NCBI RefSeq assembly: GCF_000936425.1
Contig: NZ_AVFK01000029.1
Span: 1 to 64,000 of the forward strand
Direction of reading: 5' to 3'
Length of the DNA: 64,000 bases
DNA from: Skermanella aerolata KACC 11604
Lineage (GTDB): Bacteria; Pseudomonadota; Alphaproteobacteria; Azospirillales; Azospirillaceae
The notes under the pieces are model-generated. The model did not search any database and was not told the DNA's origin. It worked only from the letters and a program-made list of their open reading frames with translations. Shown here piece by piece: positions 40,353 to 49,001 of this stretch (position 1 is the first letter of the stretch; each line of letters opens with the position of its first letter). A program made the position numbers and the translations under genes.

Positions 40353-40494
40353 TTACCGGCTGGCCGAAGGAGGCGCGATAATACCGCTCTATGTGGCGCG
40401 CGCCGGTCCCCCGTCAAACATCCGCTTGGTCAAACATCCGATAGGATGCGATACCGCGACCACAGGTCGCATGTGGCATCCAGACGCTTCTCAT

Positions 40495-41604
40495 TCATAC
40501 CGCGGCATCCAAGACGGCGGCCACTTCGGCGCTGTCGATGTCGCGGGCGGTGAAGGCCCGGCCGATGCCGCGCGCCAGCACGAAGGTGATCTTGCCGTCC
40601 TGGACCTTCTTGTCCTTGGCCATGTGTCCCAGCAGCTCGACCGTGTCCCACTCGACGCCTTCGACCTGACCGAGCTTGGTCGGCAAGCCGATCGCTTCGA
40701 AGTGGCGGCGTACCCGGATGGCTTCCTGGCCGGTGCAGAGACCCAGCCGGGCCGAAAGGTCGAACGCCATCCCCATGCCCAGCGCCACCGCTTCGCCGTG
40801 GAGCAGGCGGTTGTCGTAGCCGACCGCCGCTTCCAGCGCGTGGCCGAAGGTATGGCCAAAGTTCAGCAGCGCCCTGCGGCCGGATTCGCGCTCGTCCTGG
40901 CCGACGATGGCGGCCTTGGCGGCGCAGCTCACGGTGACGGCGCGCACGAGGGCCTCGGTGTCGCCGGCGCAGACGGCGGTGCCGTGCTGCTCAAGCCATT
41001 CGAAGAAGTCCAGGTCGTCGATCAGGCCGTACTTCACGACCTCGGCATAGCCGGCGAGCACGTGGCGGCGGGGCAGGGTGGCCAGCGCCGAGGTATCGGC
41101 CAGCACCAGCCGGGGCTGGTGGAACGACCCGACGAGGTTCTTGCCCTGCCGGGTGTTGATGCCGGTCTTGCCGCCGACCGAACTGTCCACCTGGGCCAGC
41201 AGCGTCGTCGGGATCTGGATGAAGTCGAGCCCGCGCAATGATATCGCGGCGGCGAACCCGACCAGATCGCCGACCACGCCGCCGCCAAGGGCGATCAGCA
41301 CCGTGGAACGCTCGATCCCGCGGCCGAGCATCTCGTCCAGTAGGGCTTCCAGATGGGCGAAGCTCTTGGTCTTCTCGCCCGCGGGGAGGATGATCGCCGG
41401 GCCGTTGCGGCGCACGCCGGCGCTTTCCAGCGCCGCTTCCAGCGACGGCAGGTGGAGCGGGGCCACCGTATCGTCGGTGACGATGATGACGGGACGCCGG
41501 CCGATCAGCGGAGCGATGCGCGCACCCGCCTGCTTGATCGCCCCCGGACCGATCACGATGTCGTAGCTGCGCTCTGACAGATCGACGCGGACGATATCCT
41601 GCAT
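40495..41604 (-). CDS. aroB: 3-Dehydroquinate synthase
   Basis: Converts DAHP to 3-dehydroquinate in the shikimate pathway; NAD- and metal-dependent. The 369-aa protein shows the NAD-binding segment ALGGGVVGDLVGFAAAISLRGLDFIQIPTTLLAQVDSSVGGKTGIN and metal ligands in GYAEVVKYGLI and LNFGHTFGHALEAAVGYDNRLLHGEAVALGM. Start ATG 41604 (MQDIVRVDL) is chosen; the upstream in-frame extension is unconvincing. It lies 62 bp after aroK on the same strand. Confidence 0.95.
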   Translation of the reverse strand: MQDIVRVDLSERSYDIVIGPGAIKQAGARIAPLIGRRPVIIVTDDTVAPLHLPSLEAALESAGVRRNGPAIILPAGEKTKSFAHLEALLDEMLGRGIERSTVLIALGGGVVGDLVGFAAAISLRGLDFIQIPTTLLAQVDSSVGGKTGINTRQGKNLVGSFHQPRLVLADTSALATLPRRHVLAGYAEVVKYGLIDDLDFFEWLEQHGTAVCAGDTEALVRAVTVSCAAKAAIVGQDERESGRRALLNFGHTFGHALEAAVGYDNRLLHGEAVALGMGMAFDLSARLGLCTGQEAIRVRRHFEAIGLPTKLGQVEGVEWDTVELLGHMAKDKKVQDGKITFVLARGIGRAFTARDIDSAEVAAVLDAAV

Positions 41605-41666
41605 GATTGGGCTCTTTTCAGTTGGTTTATTCTTATGGGCCACCCGACCGCCGGGCGGGCGGGTTT

Positions 41667-42257
41667 TCACCCGGCCGTCCTGGTCACGCCCGGCCATGTC
41701 TCCAGCGCCTTCAGCACCCGCTCCACCGTTTCTTCCGGCGGCGCCTCGATGCTGTCCACGGTGATGTCGGCTTCGGCATATACCGGATAGCGCAAGGCGA
41801 TCAGCCGGCCCAGGATCTCGCGCGGGTTGCCCTGCTTGAGCAGCGGGCGGTTGTTGCGCCGGGAGGTCCGCGCCAGCAGCACGTCCACCTCGGCCCGCAG
41901 CCAGACCGAGATGCCGTGGGTGCGGATCAGGCCGCGCGTGTGGTCGTCCATATAGGCGCCGCCCCCGGTGGCCAGGATATGCGGTGGATTCTCCTGAAGC
42001 AGCCTGCCGATCACGCGGCGCTCGCCGGCGCGGAACTCCGCCTCGCCGAACTGCTCGAAGATCTCCTCGATCGTGCGGCCGGCCGCCGTTTCGATCTCGT
42101 GGTCGGCGTCGCGGAACTGGAGGTCCAGGCGTGCCGCCAGCCGGCGGCCGATGCTGGTCTTGCCCGCTCCCATCAGACCAACCAGCACCACTGTCCGGGG
42201 CACTACCAGGCGGGGAGTCGCCGGATGCTGCGATGCGAGGGGCTGATGGGCGATCAT
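41667..42257 (-). CDS. aroK: Shikimate kinase
   Basis: Phosphorylates shikimate. 196 aa with Walker A in VVLVGLMGAGKTSIGRRLAARL, the shikimate-binding FRDADHEIE and AEFRAGERRVI, and the glycine-rich ILATGGGAYMDD. A lid region is RTSRRNNRPLLKQGNPREIL. ATG 42257 is the best start (MIAHQPLAS) with GAGGA upstream at slightly long spacing. The aroK-aroB operon divergent from xerD is a common alphaproteobacterial arrangement. Confidence 0.95.
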   Translation of the reverse strand: MIAHQPLASQHPATPRLVVPRTVVLVGLMGAGKTSIGRRLAARLDLQFRDADHEIETAAGRTIEEIFEQFGEAEFRAGERRVIGRLLQENPPHILATGGGAYMDDHTRGLIRTHGISVWLRAEVDVLLARTSRRNNRPLLKQGNPREILGRLIALRYPVYAEADITVDSIEAPPEETVERVLKALETWPGVTRTAG

Positions 42258-42531
42258 CGAAGCGACAGGATCCTCTGCGACACGGTTTAGCAACCGCTGA
42301 TGTTGCGCTGTGAATAAGGTATGGCTACAGTACACCGCGTTTAACCTTTGGACAGGTACATGATCCGCCGCAGGGCGCGATCAGGCTCCTTTTTGCCGAA
42401 GGTTCCAACACCGCCTAAAAAAGGACATGAGTGTCCTTAACACAAGGTATTTCGTCTTCTCCACTATCAATGACGGTACCGTGGCACGCTCTCGCAACCG
42501 CCCTTATTCGGGCTCATCCTCGACTGGTATA

Positions 42532-42672
42532 ATGTCCCGCTTACTCGGCGCCCTGATAGTTCTGGCCCTGATCGTCGTCGCCGGCGGCGCGGTCTTCCTG
42601 GCCACCTGGGAAATTCCGGCCCCGTCGAAGACGGTGGAGCGGGTGATCCCCGATGAACGTTTCCCGCGCTGA
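42532..42672 (+). CDS. Small membrane protein upstream of xerD
   Basis: A 46-aa ORF: one transmembrane helix (LLGALIVLALIVVAGGAVFLATW) followed by a short tail IPAPSKTVERVIPDERFPR. The tail pattern (ATWxIPAPS..VERVIPDERFPR) looks selected, and a similar short gene before xerD is known to me from related Rhodospirillales, unverified here. The start is awkward: TATAAT at 42528-42533 overlaps the ATG and there is no clear ribosome site. An in-frame ATG at 42427 would extend it by 35 residues. Confidence 0.6.
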   Translation: MSRLLGALIVLALIVVAGGAVFLATWEIPAPSKTVERVIPDERFPR

Positions 42673-42841
42673 CCGGGCTGTCGGCCCGCTCGTTCCCGCC
42701 GATCCGGACAAGGCCAGGTCCCTGTCCGGGGCAGCCCGGCATAGGCGCCCGATCTTGACTCTCCATGCGCTGATTCGCCGCGGCCGTCATTCAAGCGGCC
42801 GGTGCAACGCGGTTAGACGATAAAAGCCGAAAGTACAGTCG

Positions 42842-43819
42842 ATGCCCCGCCCAGGACGCCCCCGTAAACCCAAGACACCCGCATCGCCCCGGATCGAAGC
42901 CTTCCTCGACATGCTGGTGGCGGAGCGGGGTGCAGCCAGCAACACTCGGCAGGCCTATGAGCGGGACCTGATCGACGTCGCGGCGTGGCTGACCGGGCGC
43001 AACACCACCCTGGAAGGCGCCAATACCGATGACATCAGGGGCTATCTGGACGACCTGAGCGGCCACGAAGGCGGCACGGCGGTCCGGACCATCGCGCGCC
43101 GCTTGTCGGCGCTGCGCCAGTTCTACCGCTTCCTGGTATCCGAAGGACTGCGGGCCGATGATCCGGCCGCCACCATCGACAGCCCCAAGCAGGGCCGTCC
43201 GCTGCCCAAGATCCTGAGCGAGGGCGAAGTCGACACGCTGCTGACGGCGGCCCAGCGCCGGGGTGGGCCCGACGGCATCCGGCTGGTGGCCTTGCTGGAA
43301 GTCCTCTATGCGACCGGCCTTCGCGTGTCGGAACTGGTCGGCCTGCCGCTCAACGGCATCGCCCGCGATGGCCGCTGCCTGTTCGTCAAGGGCAAGGGCG
43401 GCAAGGAACGGATGGTGCCGCTGTCCGAACCGGCGCGCGACGCCCTGGCGGCCTATGTCCCGCTGCGGAAGGACTTCATGGTGCCGGGGCGCGAGCAGCG
43501 TCAGGCGGCGTTCCTGTTCCCGTCGCGGACTTCGGAGGACGGCCACCTGACCCGCCAGCGTTTCGCCCAGCTCCTCAAGGAACTGGCGATCGACGCCGGG
43601 ATCGAGCCGCGCAAGGTCAGCCCCCACGTCCTGCGCCACGCCTTCGCCACCCATCTGCTGGACCACGGCGCCGACCTGCGCAGCGTTCAGAAGATGCTGG
43701 GCCACGCCGACATCGCGACGACCCAGATCTACACCCATGTCGTCGGCGACCGCCTGAAGCGCGTCATCAACGACCACCACCCGCTCGCCCGCCCGAAGAA
43801 GCTTGCCGGGGCGAAGTAG
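42842..43819 (+). CDS. xerD: Site-specific tyrosine recombinase XerD
   Basis: Chromosome-dimer resolution recombinase acting at dif with XerC. 325 aa, with an N-terminal SAM-like core-binding domain (about 18-105) and a catalytic domain with the full residue set: R161 (ATGLRVSEL), Lys near 186 ([13 protein letters not shown]), H262 and R265 ([13 protein letters not shown]), H288 (LGHADI), Y297 (TTQIYTHV). Synteny with aroK supports XerD over XerC. An 18-residue basic N-terminal extension is present. It is a housekeeping enzyme, not a sign of an integrated element. Confidence 0.93.
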   Translation: MPRPGRPRKPKTPASPRIEAFLDMLVAERGAASNTRQAYERDLIDVAAWLTGRNTTLEGANTDDIRGYLDDLSGHEGGTAVRTIARRLSALRQFYRFLVSEGLRADDPAATIDSPKQGRPLPKILSEGEVDTLLTAAQRRGGPDGIRLVALLEVLYATGLRVSELVGLPLNGIARDGRCLFVKGKGGKERMVPLSEPARDALAAYVPLRKDFMVPGREQRQAAFLFPSRTSEDGHLTRQRFAQLLKELAIDAGIEPRKVSPHVLRHAFATHLLDHGADLRSVQKMLGHADIATTQIYTHVVGDRLKRVINDHHPLARPKKLAGAK

Positions 43820-43870
43820 GGGGAGGTTACAATACCAAGGGCCGAAGAATTTGACCGGCGGTAGGCAAGT

Positions 43871-43927
43871 GTTGGGCCACGGCCCAACCTACGAAGCAGG
43901 AGTCTGTAGGTTGGGCCGTGGCCCAAC
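43871..43927. repeat. REP pair B (inverted, TTGGGCC class)
   Basis: Two 22-bp units, 43871-43892 and 43906-43927, are exact reverse complements. The right unit starts GTAG and contains GTTGGGCC-GT-GGCCCAAC. The 13-bp spacer GAAGCAGGAGTCT is nearly the same in the other pairs. Confidence 0.8.
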
Positions 43928-43985
43928 AACAAACACTGCCTGGTACAATACGTTTTGAAGACTATGACTGGTCAGGAGCGTTAGT

Positions 43986-44090
43986 GTCGGGCTGAAGAGG
44001 CCCGACCTACGCGAGCGTGCTCGTGTAAAATGGCCGAAGCGTTGGCCAGAAAGATTGCTTGCTTCGTAGGTCGGGCCTCTTCAGCCCGAC
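43986..44090. repeat. REP pair C (inverted, TCGGGCC class)
   Basis: Two 25-bp units, 43986-44010 and 44066-44090, are exact reverse complements, 55 bp apart. The right unit begins GTAG and folds as GTCGGGC-CTCTTCA-GCCCGAC, the same foot as pair B with a different, compensated stem and loop. The upstream GCTTC is shared with the other REP class. Confidence 0.8.
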
Positions 44091-44133
44091 ATGGCGGCAG
44101 GATCGTCGGTCGATCTCTTCGGCTCCTATTGGA

Positions 44134-44772
44134 TTACGATTCGAAGGCGCCGCCGGCGAGCAACCGCTCGGCCTCGGCGAGATCGTCGGGGCGGTTGGTG
44201 TTGAAGAAGGGATCGATCGGGTCGCAGTCGAAATCGGCAATCGCCAGCCGGTAGCGCGCGGTCCAGACATCGACCTTGCGGACCTGCTCCTCCAGCATGG
44301 CGCGGCGCAGGTCGTGGCGCAGATGTACCGGCCACAGGCCGAACACGGGGTGCTCGCGGCCATCCGACCGGGCACAGGCCATGTCGGCGCCCTCCCGCTC
44401 GACGGCGTCGAGCAGTCGTTCCACCAGATCGGTCGGCTGGAACGGCGCATCCGTCGCGAAGGACGCGACCCAGCGGGCTTCCGGTGCGTGTTCCGCCGCC
44501 CAATCCAGCCCCGTCAGGACCCCCGCCAGCGGGCCGGCGTAGTCCGGGACCACGTCGGGCGCCACCGGCAACCCGGTGCCGGCGAAGCGGTCGGGATCGC
44601 CGTTGGCATTCAGCACCAGAAGCTCGACCTGCGGGCGCACGCGGTCGAGGATGTGGTCCAGTATCGTCCGTCCGCCCAGCAGCCTCAGCGTCTTGTCGCC
44701 GCCGCCCATGCGCCGGGACAGGCCGCCGGCCAGCAGCAGGCCGACGACTCCCCCTGCATCATTCGCCGTCAT
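44134..44772 (-). CDS. mobA: Molybdenum cofactor guanylyltransferase
   Basis: Adds GMP to molybdopterin to make the MGD cofactor of formate dehydrogenases and DMSO-reductase family enzymes. 212 aa, with the nucleotidyltransferase start VGLLLAGGLSRRMGGGDKTLRLLGG, the central DVVPDYAGPLAGVLTGLDWA and FATDAPFQPTDLVERL, and C-terminal FFNTNRPDDLAEAERLL. Its start overlaps the end of fdhD by 14 bp, so the two are one operon. Confidence 0.93.
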   Translation of the reverse strand: MTANDAGGVVGLLLAGGLSRRMGGGDKTLRLLGGRTILDHILDRVRPQVELLVLNANGDPDRFAGTGLPVAPDVVPDYAGPLAGVLTGLDWAAEHAPEARWVASFATDAPFQPTDLVERLLDAVEREGADMACARSDGREHPVFGLWPVHLRHDLRRAMLEEQVRKVDVWTARYRLAIADFDCDPIDPFFNTNRPDDLAEAERLLAGGAFES

Positions 44773-45640
44773 CGTCGCGGCTCCCCTTGCGCCGGTGGCT
44801 GGTGGGCTCGTCGGAGCCCTCGCCGGGAGCCAGATCGAAGTCGATTCGCTCTTCTCCCGCCAGCGCCACGAAGCGGCGACCGCGCGCCCGGCCGATCAGC
44901 GTCAGTCCCGCCTGCCGCGCCAGATCGACGCCCCAGGCGGTGAAGCCGCTGCGCGAAACCAGGATCGGAATGCCCATCTGCACCGTCTTGATGACCATCT
45001 CGGAGGTCAGGCGCCCGGTCGTGTAGAAGATCTTGTCTTCCGGCGTCAGCCCGTGCCGCCACATGTAGCCGGCGACCTTGTCGACCGCGTTGTGGCGTCC
45101 GACGTCTTCCATATAGACCAGCGGCCTGTCCTCGCACGCCAGCACGCAGCCATGGATAGCGCCCGCTTCCAGGTAGAGGCTGGGGGCCGTGTTGATCTTG
45201 CGGGTCAGTGTCGCCAGCCAGGACGTCCTGATGCGGGCGGTCGAGGACAGCCGGACGTCCTCGAACTTCTCCATCAGGTCGCCGAAGACGGTTCCCTGGG
45301 CACAGCCCGAGGTCAGCGTCTTCTTCTTCAGCTTCTGTTCGTAGTCGGTGGGACGCTCGGTGCGGACGACCACCGTCTCGATCTCGTCGTCGTAGACGAT
45401 GTCGGTGACGCGGTCGTCGGTGCGCAGCATGTTCTGATTGAGCAGATACCCGAGCGCCAGATATTCCGGGTAATCGCAGATCGTCATCATCGTGACGATC
45501 TCCTGACCGTTGAGGAACAGGGTCAGGGGGCGTTCGACCGTGACCGAGGTTTCGATCGGCGCTCCGGTCTGATCGATGCCGGTAACCCGCTGCGTCAGGC
45601 GCGGGTCGGACGGATTGGGTCGGATGATGAACTCTTCCAT
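44759..45640 (-). CDS. fdhD: Formate dehydrogenase accessory sulfurtransferase FdhD
   Basis: Passes sulfur from IscS to the molybdenum cofactor, needed for active formate dehydrogenase. 293 aa, with ERPLTLFLNGQEIVTMMTICDYPEYLALGYLLNQ, the sulfur-carrying cysteine in TSGCAQGTVFGD (one Cys here rather than the CxxC of E. coli), and VYMEDVGRHNAVDKVAGYMW plus TTGRLTSEMVIKTVQMGIPILVSRSG. ATG 45640 is chosen; the upstream TTG extension is doubtful. Together with mobA and selC in this window it points to a selenocysteine formate dehydrogenase. Confidence 0.93.
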   Translation of the reverse strand: MEEFIIRPNPSDPRLTQRVTGIDQTGAPIETSVTVERPLTLFLNGQEIVTMMTICDYPEYLALGYLLNQNMLRTDDRVTDIVYDDEIETVVVRTERPTDYEQKLKKKTLTSGCAQGTVFGDLMEKFEDVRLSSTARIRTSWLATLTRKINTAPSLYLEAGAIHGCVLACEDRPLVYMEDVGRHNAVDKVAGYMWRHGLTPEDKIFYTTGRLTSEMVIKTVQMGIPILVSRSGFTAWGVDLARQAGLTLIGRARGRRFVALAGEERIDFDLAPGEGSDEPTSHRRKGSRDDDGE

Positions 45641-45705
45641 GGAATGGAGCCTATTCGGCCACACCCGTTCAGGCAAGCGCCGTCCCGCCGCTCGCCCGGT
45701 TCGGA

Positions 45706-45822
45706 TCAGATCATTTCAAGTAGAAAATGGCTTGCCAGACCGATAACCGATGCCGCCACGACCGCAATCGCCGTATAGCGCTCACCGACCGACCACCGTG
45801 CCCAATCCCTGACGAAACTGTC
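45706..45822 (-). CDS. Putative 38-aa membrane protein upstream of fdhD
   Basis: A short ORF with ATG 45822 preceded by AGGGG at 8 nt. It encodes MDSFVRDWARWSVGERYT followed by one hydrophobic helix (AIAVVAASVIGLASHFLLEMI). In-frame ATGs at 45861 and 45864 would make it slightly longer. It lies 65 bp before the fdhD start on the same strand, so it may be part of that transcript. No family recognised. Confidence 0.45.
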   Translation of the reverse strand, partial: DSFVRDWARWSVGERYTAIAVVAASVIGLASHFLLEMI

Positions 45823-46196
45823 CATCTTGACGCCCCTGCCGCTCCCGTCCTTCTGCTCCATCATGACCACGCCCAAGAATTTAAGGTGCCTTGAAACAAG
45901 ATACCTCAAATTCATCTCGTGATCGGCTCAACCATAACACTTCAAATCATTTTGCTTCGACCTGATGCCGCGCCGCAACATAGTCCGTCCGGCCGAGTTC
46001 AGGCAAGACCAAGGATAGAATTCAAGCGCTTTCGGCACTGTGATCTAGATCACGTAATCCCTCGAAAAAGAATCGATATCCTCCGAAAGTGAGACTCGGA
46101 GAGGTACCCGCCGCCGGCCCAAAACTGGATTGGCCGCTTGTGCTCGGCGCCCGGCGGCTTTATGCAGGGCTTCGGGTTGCAACGGCGGAACGACGC
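45823..46196. other. Intergenic region before the lytic transglycosylase gene
   Basis: About 370 bp between divergent transcripts. It holds a CRP-type palindrome at 46039-46054 (listed separately). A plus-strand frame from 46089 runs into the lytic transglycosylase but lacks a ribosome site, so it is treated as non-coding. Confidence 0.45.
46039..46054. promoter_or_regulatory. CRP-family binding site candidate
   Basis: TGTGATCTAGATCACG matches the TGTGA-N6-TCACA consensus at nine of ten positions and contains the perfect palindrome TGATCTAGATCA. It lies 143 bp before the lytic transglycosylase start and about 220 bp before the small membrane ORF on the other strand. Which transcript it serves is unclear. 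Confidence 0.5.
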
Positions 46197-47498
46197 ATGG
46201 CACTGAGGACTTCGCATATCATGGTACTGGCTGCCGCGGTCGTGGCGGCAGCGGGCTGTTCCACCGCCGGCGGCGAACCCATGCCGAACCCCGGCGCCTC
46301 CAATGCCGTGTCCCCGGCCGAAGCGACCGCCTCGGCGCCGCCGGTCGATCCGGTCATGGAGCAGCTCGATTTCGAGTCGTGGCTTGCCAACTTCCGGGTG
46401 GAGGCAAGGGCGGCGGGAATCAGCGCGGCCACCGTGGACCGGAGCCTGACCCGCCTGAGGATCCTGCCCGACGTGCTGAAGTCGGACGGCAGCCAGCCGG
46501 AGTTCGTCCGGCCGGTCTGGACCTACCTGGACGGCGCCCTGAACGACGCCCGGATCGGCAAGGGGCGTGAACAGCTTAATATCCAGCGCCCGCTGCTCGC
46601 CGCCGTCAGCCGCGACTATGGCGTGCCGCCGGAAACCATCGTCGCGATCTGGGCGATGGAGAGCAACTTCGGCAGCAATATCGGCTCGTACAACGTGGTC
46701 GAGGCGCTGGCGACCCTGGCGTGGCACGGCCGCCGGGCCGCCTTCGCCCGTGAACAGCTTCTCGCCGCCCTGAAGATCATCGACCAGGGCGATGCAGCGC
46801 CCGACCGCCTGATCGGCTCCTGGGCCGGTGCCATGGGGCAGACGCAGTTCATTCCGACGACCTTCGTGGGGCATGCGGTCGACCGCGACGGCGACGGCCG
46901 GCGCGACCTGTGGACCAGCCTGCCCGATATCTTCGCCTCCACGGCCGGATACCTGCGCGACGTCGGCTGGAGAGCGGGGGAACCCTGGGGATCGGAAGTC
47001 GTCCTGCCCGCGGGCTTCGACTATGAGCAGGCCGAACTGACGGTACGGAAGCCGGTCGCGGAATGGCGCCGCCTGGGCGTAGTTCAGGCCGCCGGGACAA
47101 GGCCGCTGCCGGATCAGGCCGACGCCTCGATCCTGCTGCCCGCGGGCTATCGCGGTGCGGCTTTCCTGGTGCTGAACAACTTCCGCTCGATCCTGCGCTA
47201 CAACAATTCCAGCAGCTATGGTCTGGCGGTGGCTTACCTGAGCGACCGCATCGCGGGGCTGCCCGGCATCCAGGGAGGCTGGCCGCGCGAGGAAAGGTCG
47301 CTCAGCCGCGACGAGCGGTTCGAGATGCAGCGCCTGCTGGGGGGCAGGGGGCATGCCGCGGGAAACCCCGACGGCATCATCGGCGCCAATACGCGCGCCG
47401 CCATCCGGGCTTTCCAGAAGACGCAGAACCTGCCGGCCGACGGCTTCGCGTCCAGCACGCTGCTCGACCGGCTGCGGGCGGCAGGACCTGCATCCTGA
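46197..47498 (+). CDS. MltB-family lytic murein transglycosylase, lipoprotein
   Basis: Cleaves the glycan backbone of peptidoglycan to 1,6-anhydro ends. 433 aa. An N-terminal lipoprotein signal (HIMVLAAAVVAAAGCSTAGG, lipobox AAGC) anchors it in the outer membrane. The SLT_2 catalytic domain (about 45-340) has the catalytic Glu in AIWAMESNFGSNIGSYNVVEALATLAWHGRR and the conserved GSWAGAMGQTQFIPTTF. A C-terminal peptidoglycan-binding domain (about 370-430) reads RDERFEMQRLLGGRGH and IIGANTRAAIRAFQ. Start ATG 46197 gives a clean signal peptide. Confidence 0.92.
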   Translation: MALRTSHIMVLAAAVVAAAGCSTAGGEPMPNPGASNAVSPAEATASAPPVDPVMEQLDFESWLANFRVEARAAGISAATVDRSLTRLRILPDVLKSDGSQPEFVRPVWTYLDGALNDARIGKGREQLNIQRPLLAAVSRDYGVPPETIVAIWAMESNFGSNIGSYNVVEALATLAWHGRRAAFAREQLLAALKIIDQGDAAPDRLIGSWAGAMGQTQFIPTTFVGHAVDRDGDGRRDLWTSLPDIFASTAGYLRDVGWRAGEPWGSEVVLPAGFDYEQAELTVRKPVAEWRRLGVVQAAGTRPLPDQADASILLPAGYRGAAFLVLNNFRSILRYNNSSSYGLAVAYLSDRIAGLPGIQGGWPREERSLSRDERFEMQRLLGGRGHAAGNPDGIIGANTRAAIRAFQKTQNLPADGFASSTLLDRLRAAGPAS

Positions 47499-47505
47499 CG
47501 CCGGC

Positions 47506-48771
47506 TTACTGAACCAGTTGCGCCTGCTGCGCCGTGGCGGAGACCGGCGCCGTGAAGACTGCGGCGCCGCGCACGATGTCCAGCGCCCGGGTAAGCTGGT
47601 AGTCGCCCTCCTGCCCATGGTCGCCCGCGAGAGTCACCCGGGCCTGTTCGACCGTCATGTCCGGGGTAATGCCGAGCGCCTGGATGGAGCGTCCTGACGG
47701 CGTGTAGTAGCGCGCCGTCGTCATTCGGGTGGCGCCCCGGTTCGACAGCGGCGTGATGGTCTGGACGGAGCCCTTGCCGAAGGTCTGCGTCCCCAGGACA
47801 ACCGCGCGGCGCTGGTCCTGGAGGGCGCCGGCCACGATTTCCGACGCCGATGCGCTGCGCCCGTTGACGATCAGCACGATCGGCTTGCCGTGCGCTAAGT
47901 CGCCCGGCGTCGCGAAGTAGTGCCGCGCCGAGTCGGGATCGCGGCCGCGGGTGGACACGATCTCGCCCTGGTCCAGGAAGCTGTCGCAGACCGAGATCGC
48001 CTGCTTGACCAGCCCTCCCGGATTGTCGCGCAGGTCCAGCACGTAGCCGGTCAGCCGGGGACCCAGCTCGGCCGCGATTCCCGCCATGGCCTTTTCCAGG
48101 CCGGGCTGGGTCTGCTGTGTGAAGCCGCCGATCTTGACGTAGCCGACGGTTCCCTCCGTCCGCCAGCGCACCGCCGGGCTCTTGACCAGCTCGCGCATCA
48201 GCGTCAGGTCGAAGCTCTGGCCGCCGCTGCCGCGCTGGATGGTCAGCCGCAGCGGCGTGCCGATGCTGCCGCGCATGCGCTCCATCGCCTCGACGAGGGT
48301 GACGCCGCGAACCGGTTCGCCGTTGATGTGGGTGAAGAAGTCGCCCGGCAGCACGCCGGCGCGGAAGGCGGGCGAGTCCTCGATCGGGGTGAGCACCTTG
48401 ACCAAGCCGTTTTCGACGGCCATCTCGACCCCGACGCCGCCGAACTCGCCGCTGTTCTGCGCCTTGTTCTCGGCATACTTGTCGGGGTTGAGGTATTTTG
48501 AATGCGGATCGAGCGATGTCAGAAGCCCGCCGATGGCGGCTTCGATCAGCTTGTCGGCATCGACCCGATCGACGAACCCGTTCCTGAACTGGGAAAATGC
48601 CGAGTTGAACAGGGTCAGCGCTTCGGCCCGGGACATCTCCCGCCCCGCCGGAACGGCCTCATGATCGGCCGAAGCTTGCACCGTTGCCGCTGGCTCCACG
48701 GTCTGTCCCATCGCCTGCAATGGCGAGAACAGCAGCAGGGAGGCGGCGAGGGCGGTGCGGGTCCGGTTCAT
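47506..48771 (-). CDS. ctpA: S41 family C-terminal processing peptidase
   Basis: Periplasmic serine protease of the CtpA/Prc family. 421 aa with a signal peptide (TRTALAASLLLFSPLQAMGQ), an N-terminal helical domain with SLDPHSKYLNPDKY, a PDZ domain (GGVGVEMAVENGLVKVLTPIEDSPAFRAGVLPGDFFTHING), and the catalytic core with Ser in VNGRSASASEIVAGALQD and Lys in TQTFGKGSVQTITPL. It probably trims envelope proteins or peptidoglycan hydrolases; the convergent neighbour is a lytic transglycosylase, 7 bp away, a suggestive but unproven link. Confidence 0.92.
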   Translation of the reverse strand: MNRTRTALAASLLLFSPLQAMGQTVEPAATVQASADHEAVPAGREMSRAEALTLFNSAFSQFRNGFVDRVDADKLIEAAIGGLLTSLDPHSKYLNPDKYAENKAQNSGEFGGVGVEMAVENGLVKVLTPIEDSPAFRAGVLPGDFFTHINGEPVRGVTLVEAMERMRGSIGTPLRLTIQRGSGGQSFDLTLMRELVKSPAVRWRTEGTVGYVKIGGFTQQTQPGLEKAMAGIAAELGPRLTGYVLDLRDNPGGLVKQAISVCDSFLDQGEIVSTRGRDPDSARHYFATPGDLAHGKPIVLIVNGRSASASEIVAGALQDQRRAVVLGTQTFGKGSVQTITPLSNRGATRMTTARYYTPSGRSIQALGITPDMTVEQARVTLAGDHGQEGDYQLTRALDIVRGAAVFTAPVSATAQQAQLVQ

Positions 48772-49001
48772 GGGCGCATTCCTTTCTGACCAAGAACGCT
48801 AGTGCATGATCCAAACCTATCCGGCTTATAGTTAAAATTCTGTGTGGTCTTCTGGCCTTCCGGCAATGTTTTTTGTTCCCCCAGGGTCCCCTGAGCGGTG
48901 AATGACGCCGTGGCGTCTTCGCATTTATTGCGTGGATGAAAGACGATTGCGGCGAGTGCCGGCCGATGGAACCACCGACCCGTTCCGGCGGTTGGCGTGG
49001 C

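Larger units (their letters stand above)
43820..44133. other. REP-rich gap between convergent xerD and mobA
   Basis: A 314-bp gap where two genes converge. It is filled with one inverted pair of the TTGGGCC class and one inverted pair of the TCGGGCC class of REP units (listed separately). Flanking segments such as CTCTTCGGCTCCT near 44114 also recur near 350, so the repeated unit is longer than the hairpins. No coding sequence is seen. Confidence 0.7.

Noticed and set aside
42842-43819. Tyrosine recombinase as a sign of an integrated element ending at selC
   Set aside because: Sequence and synteny with aroK identify XerD; selC is 20 kb away, its 3' end shows no repeat in the window and no integrase lies beside it.
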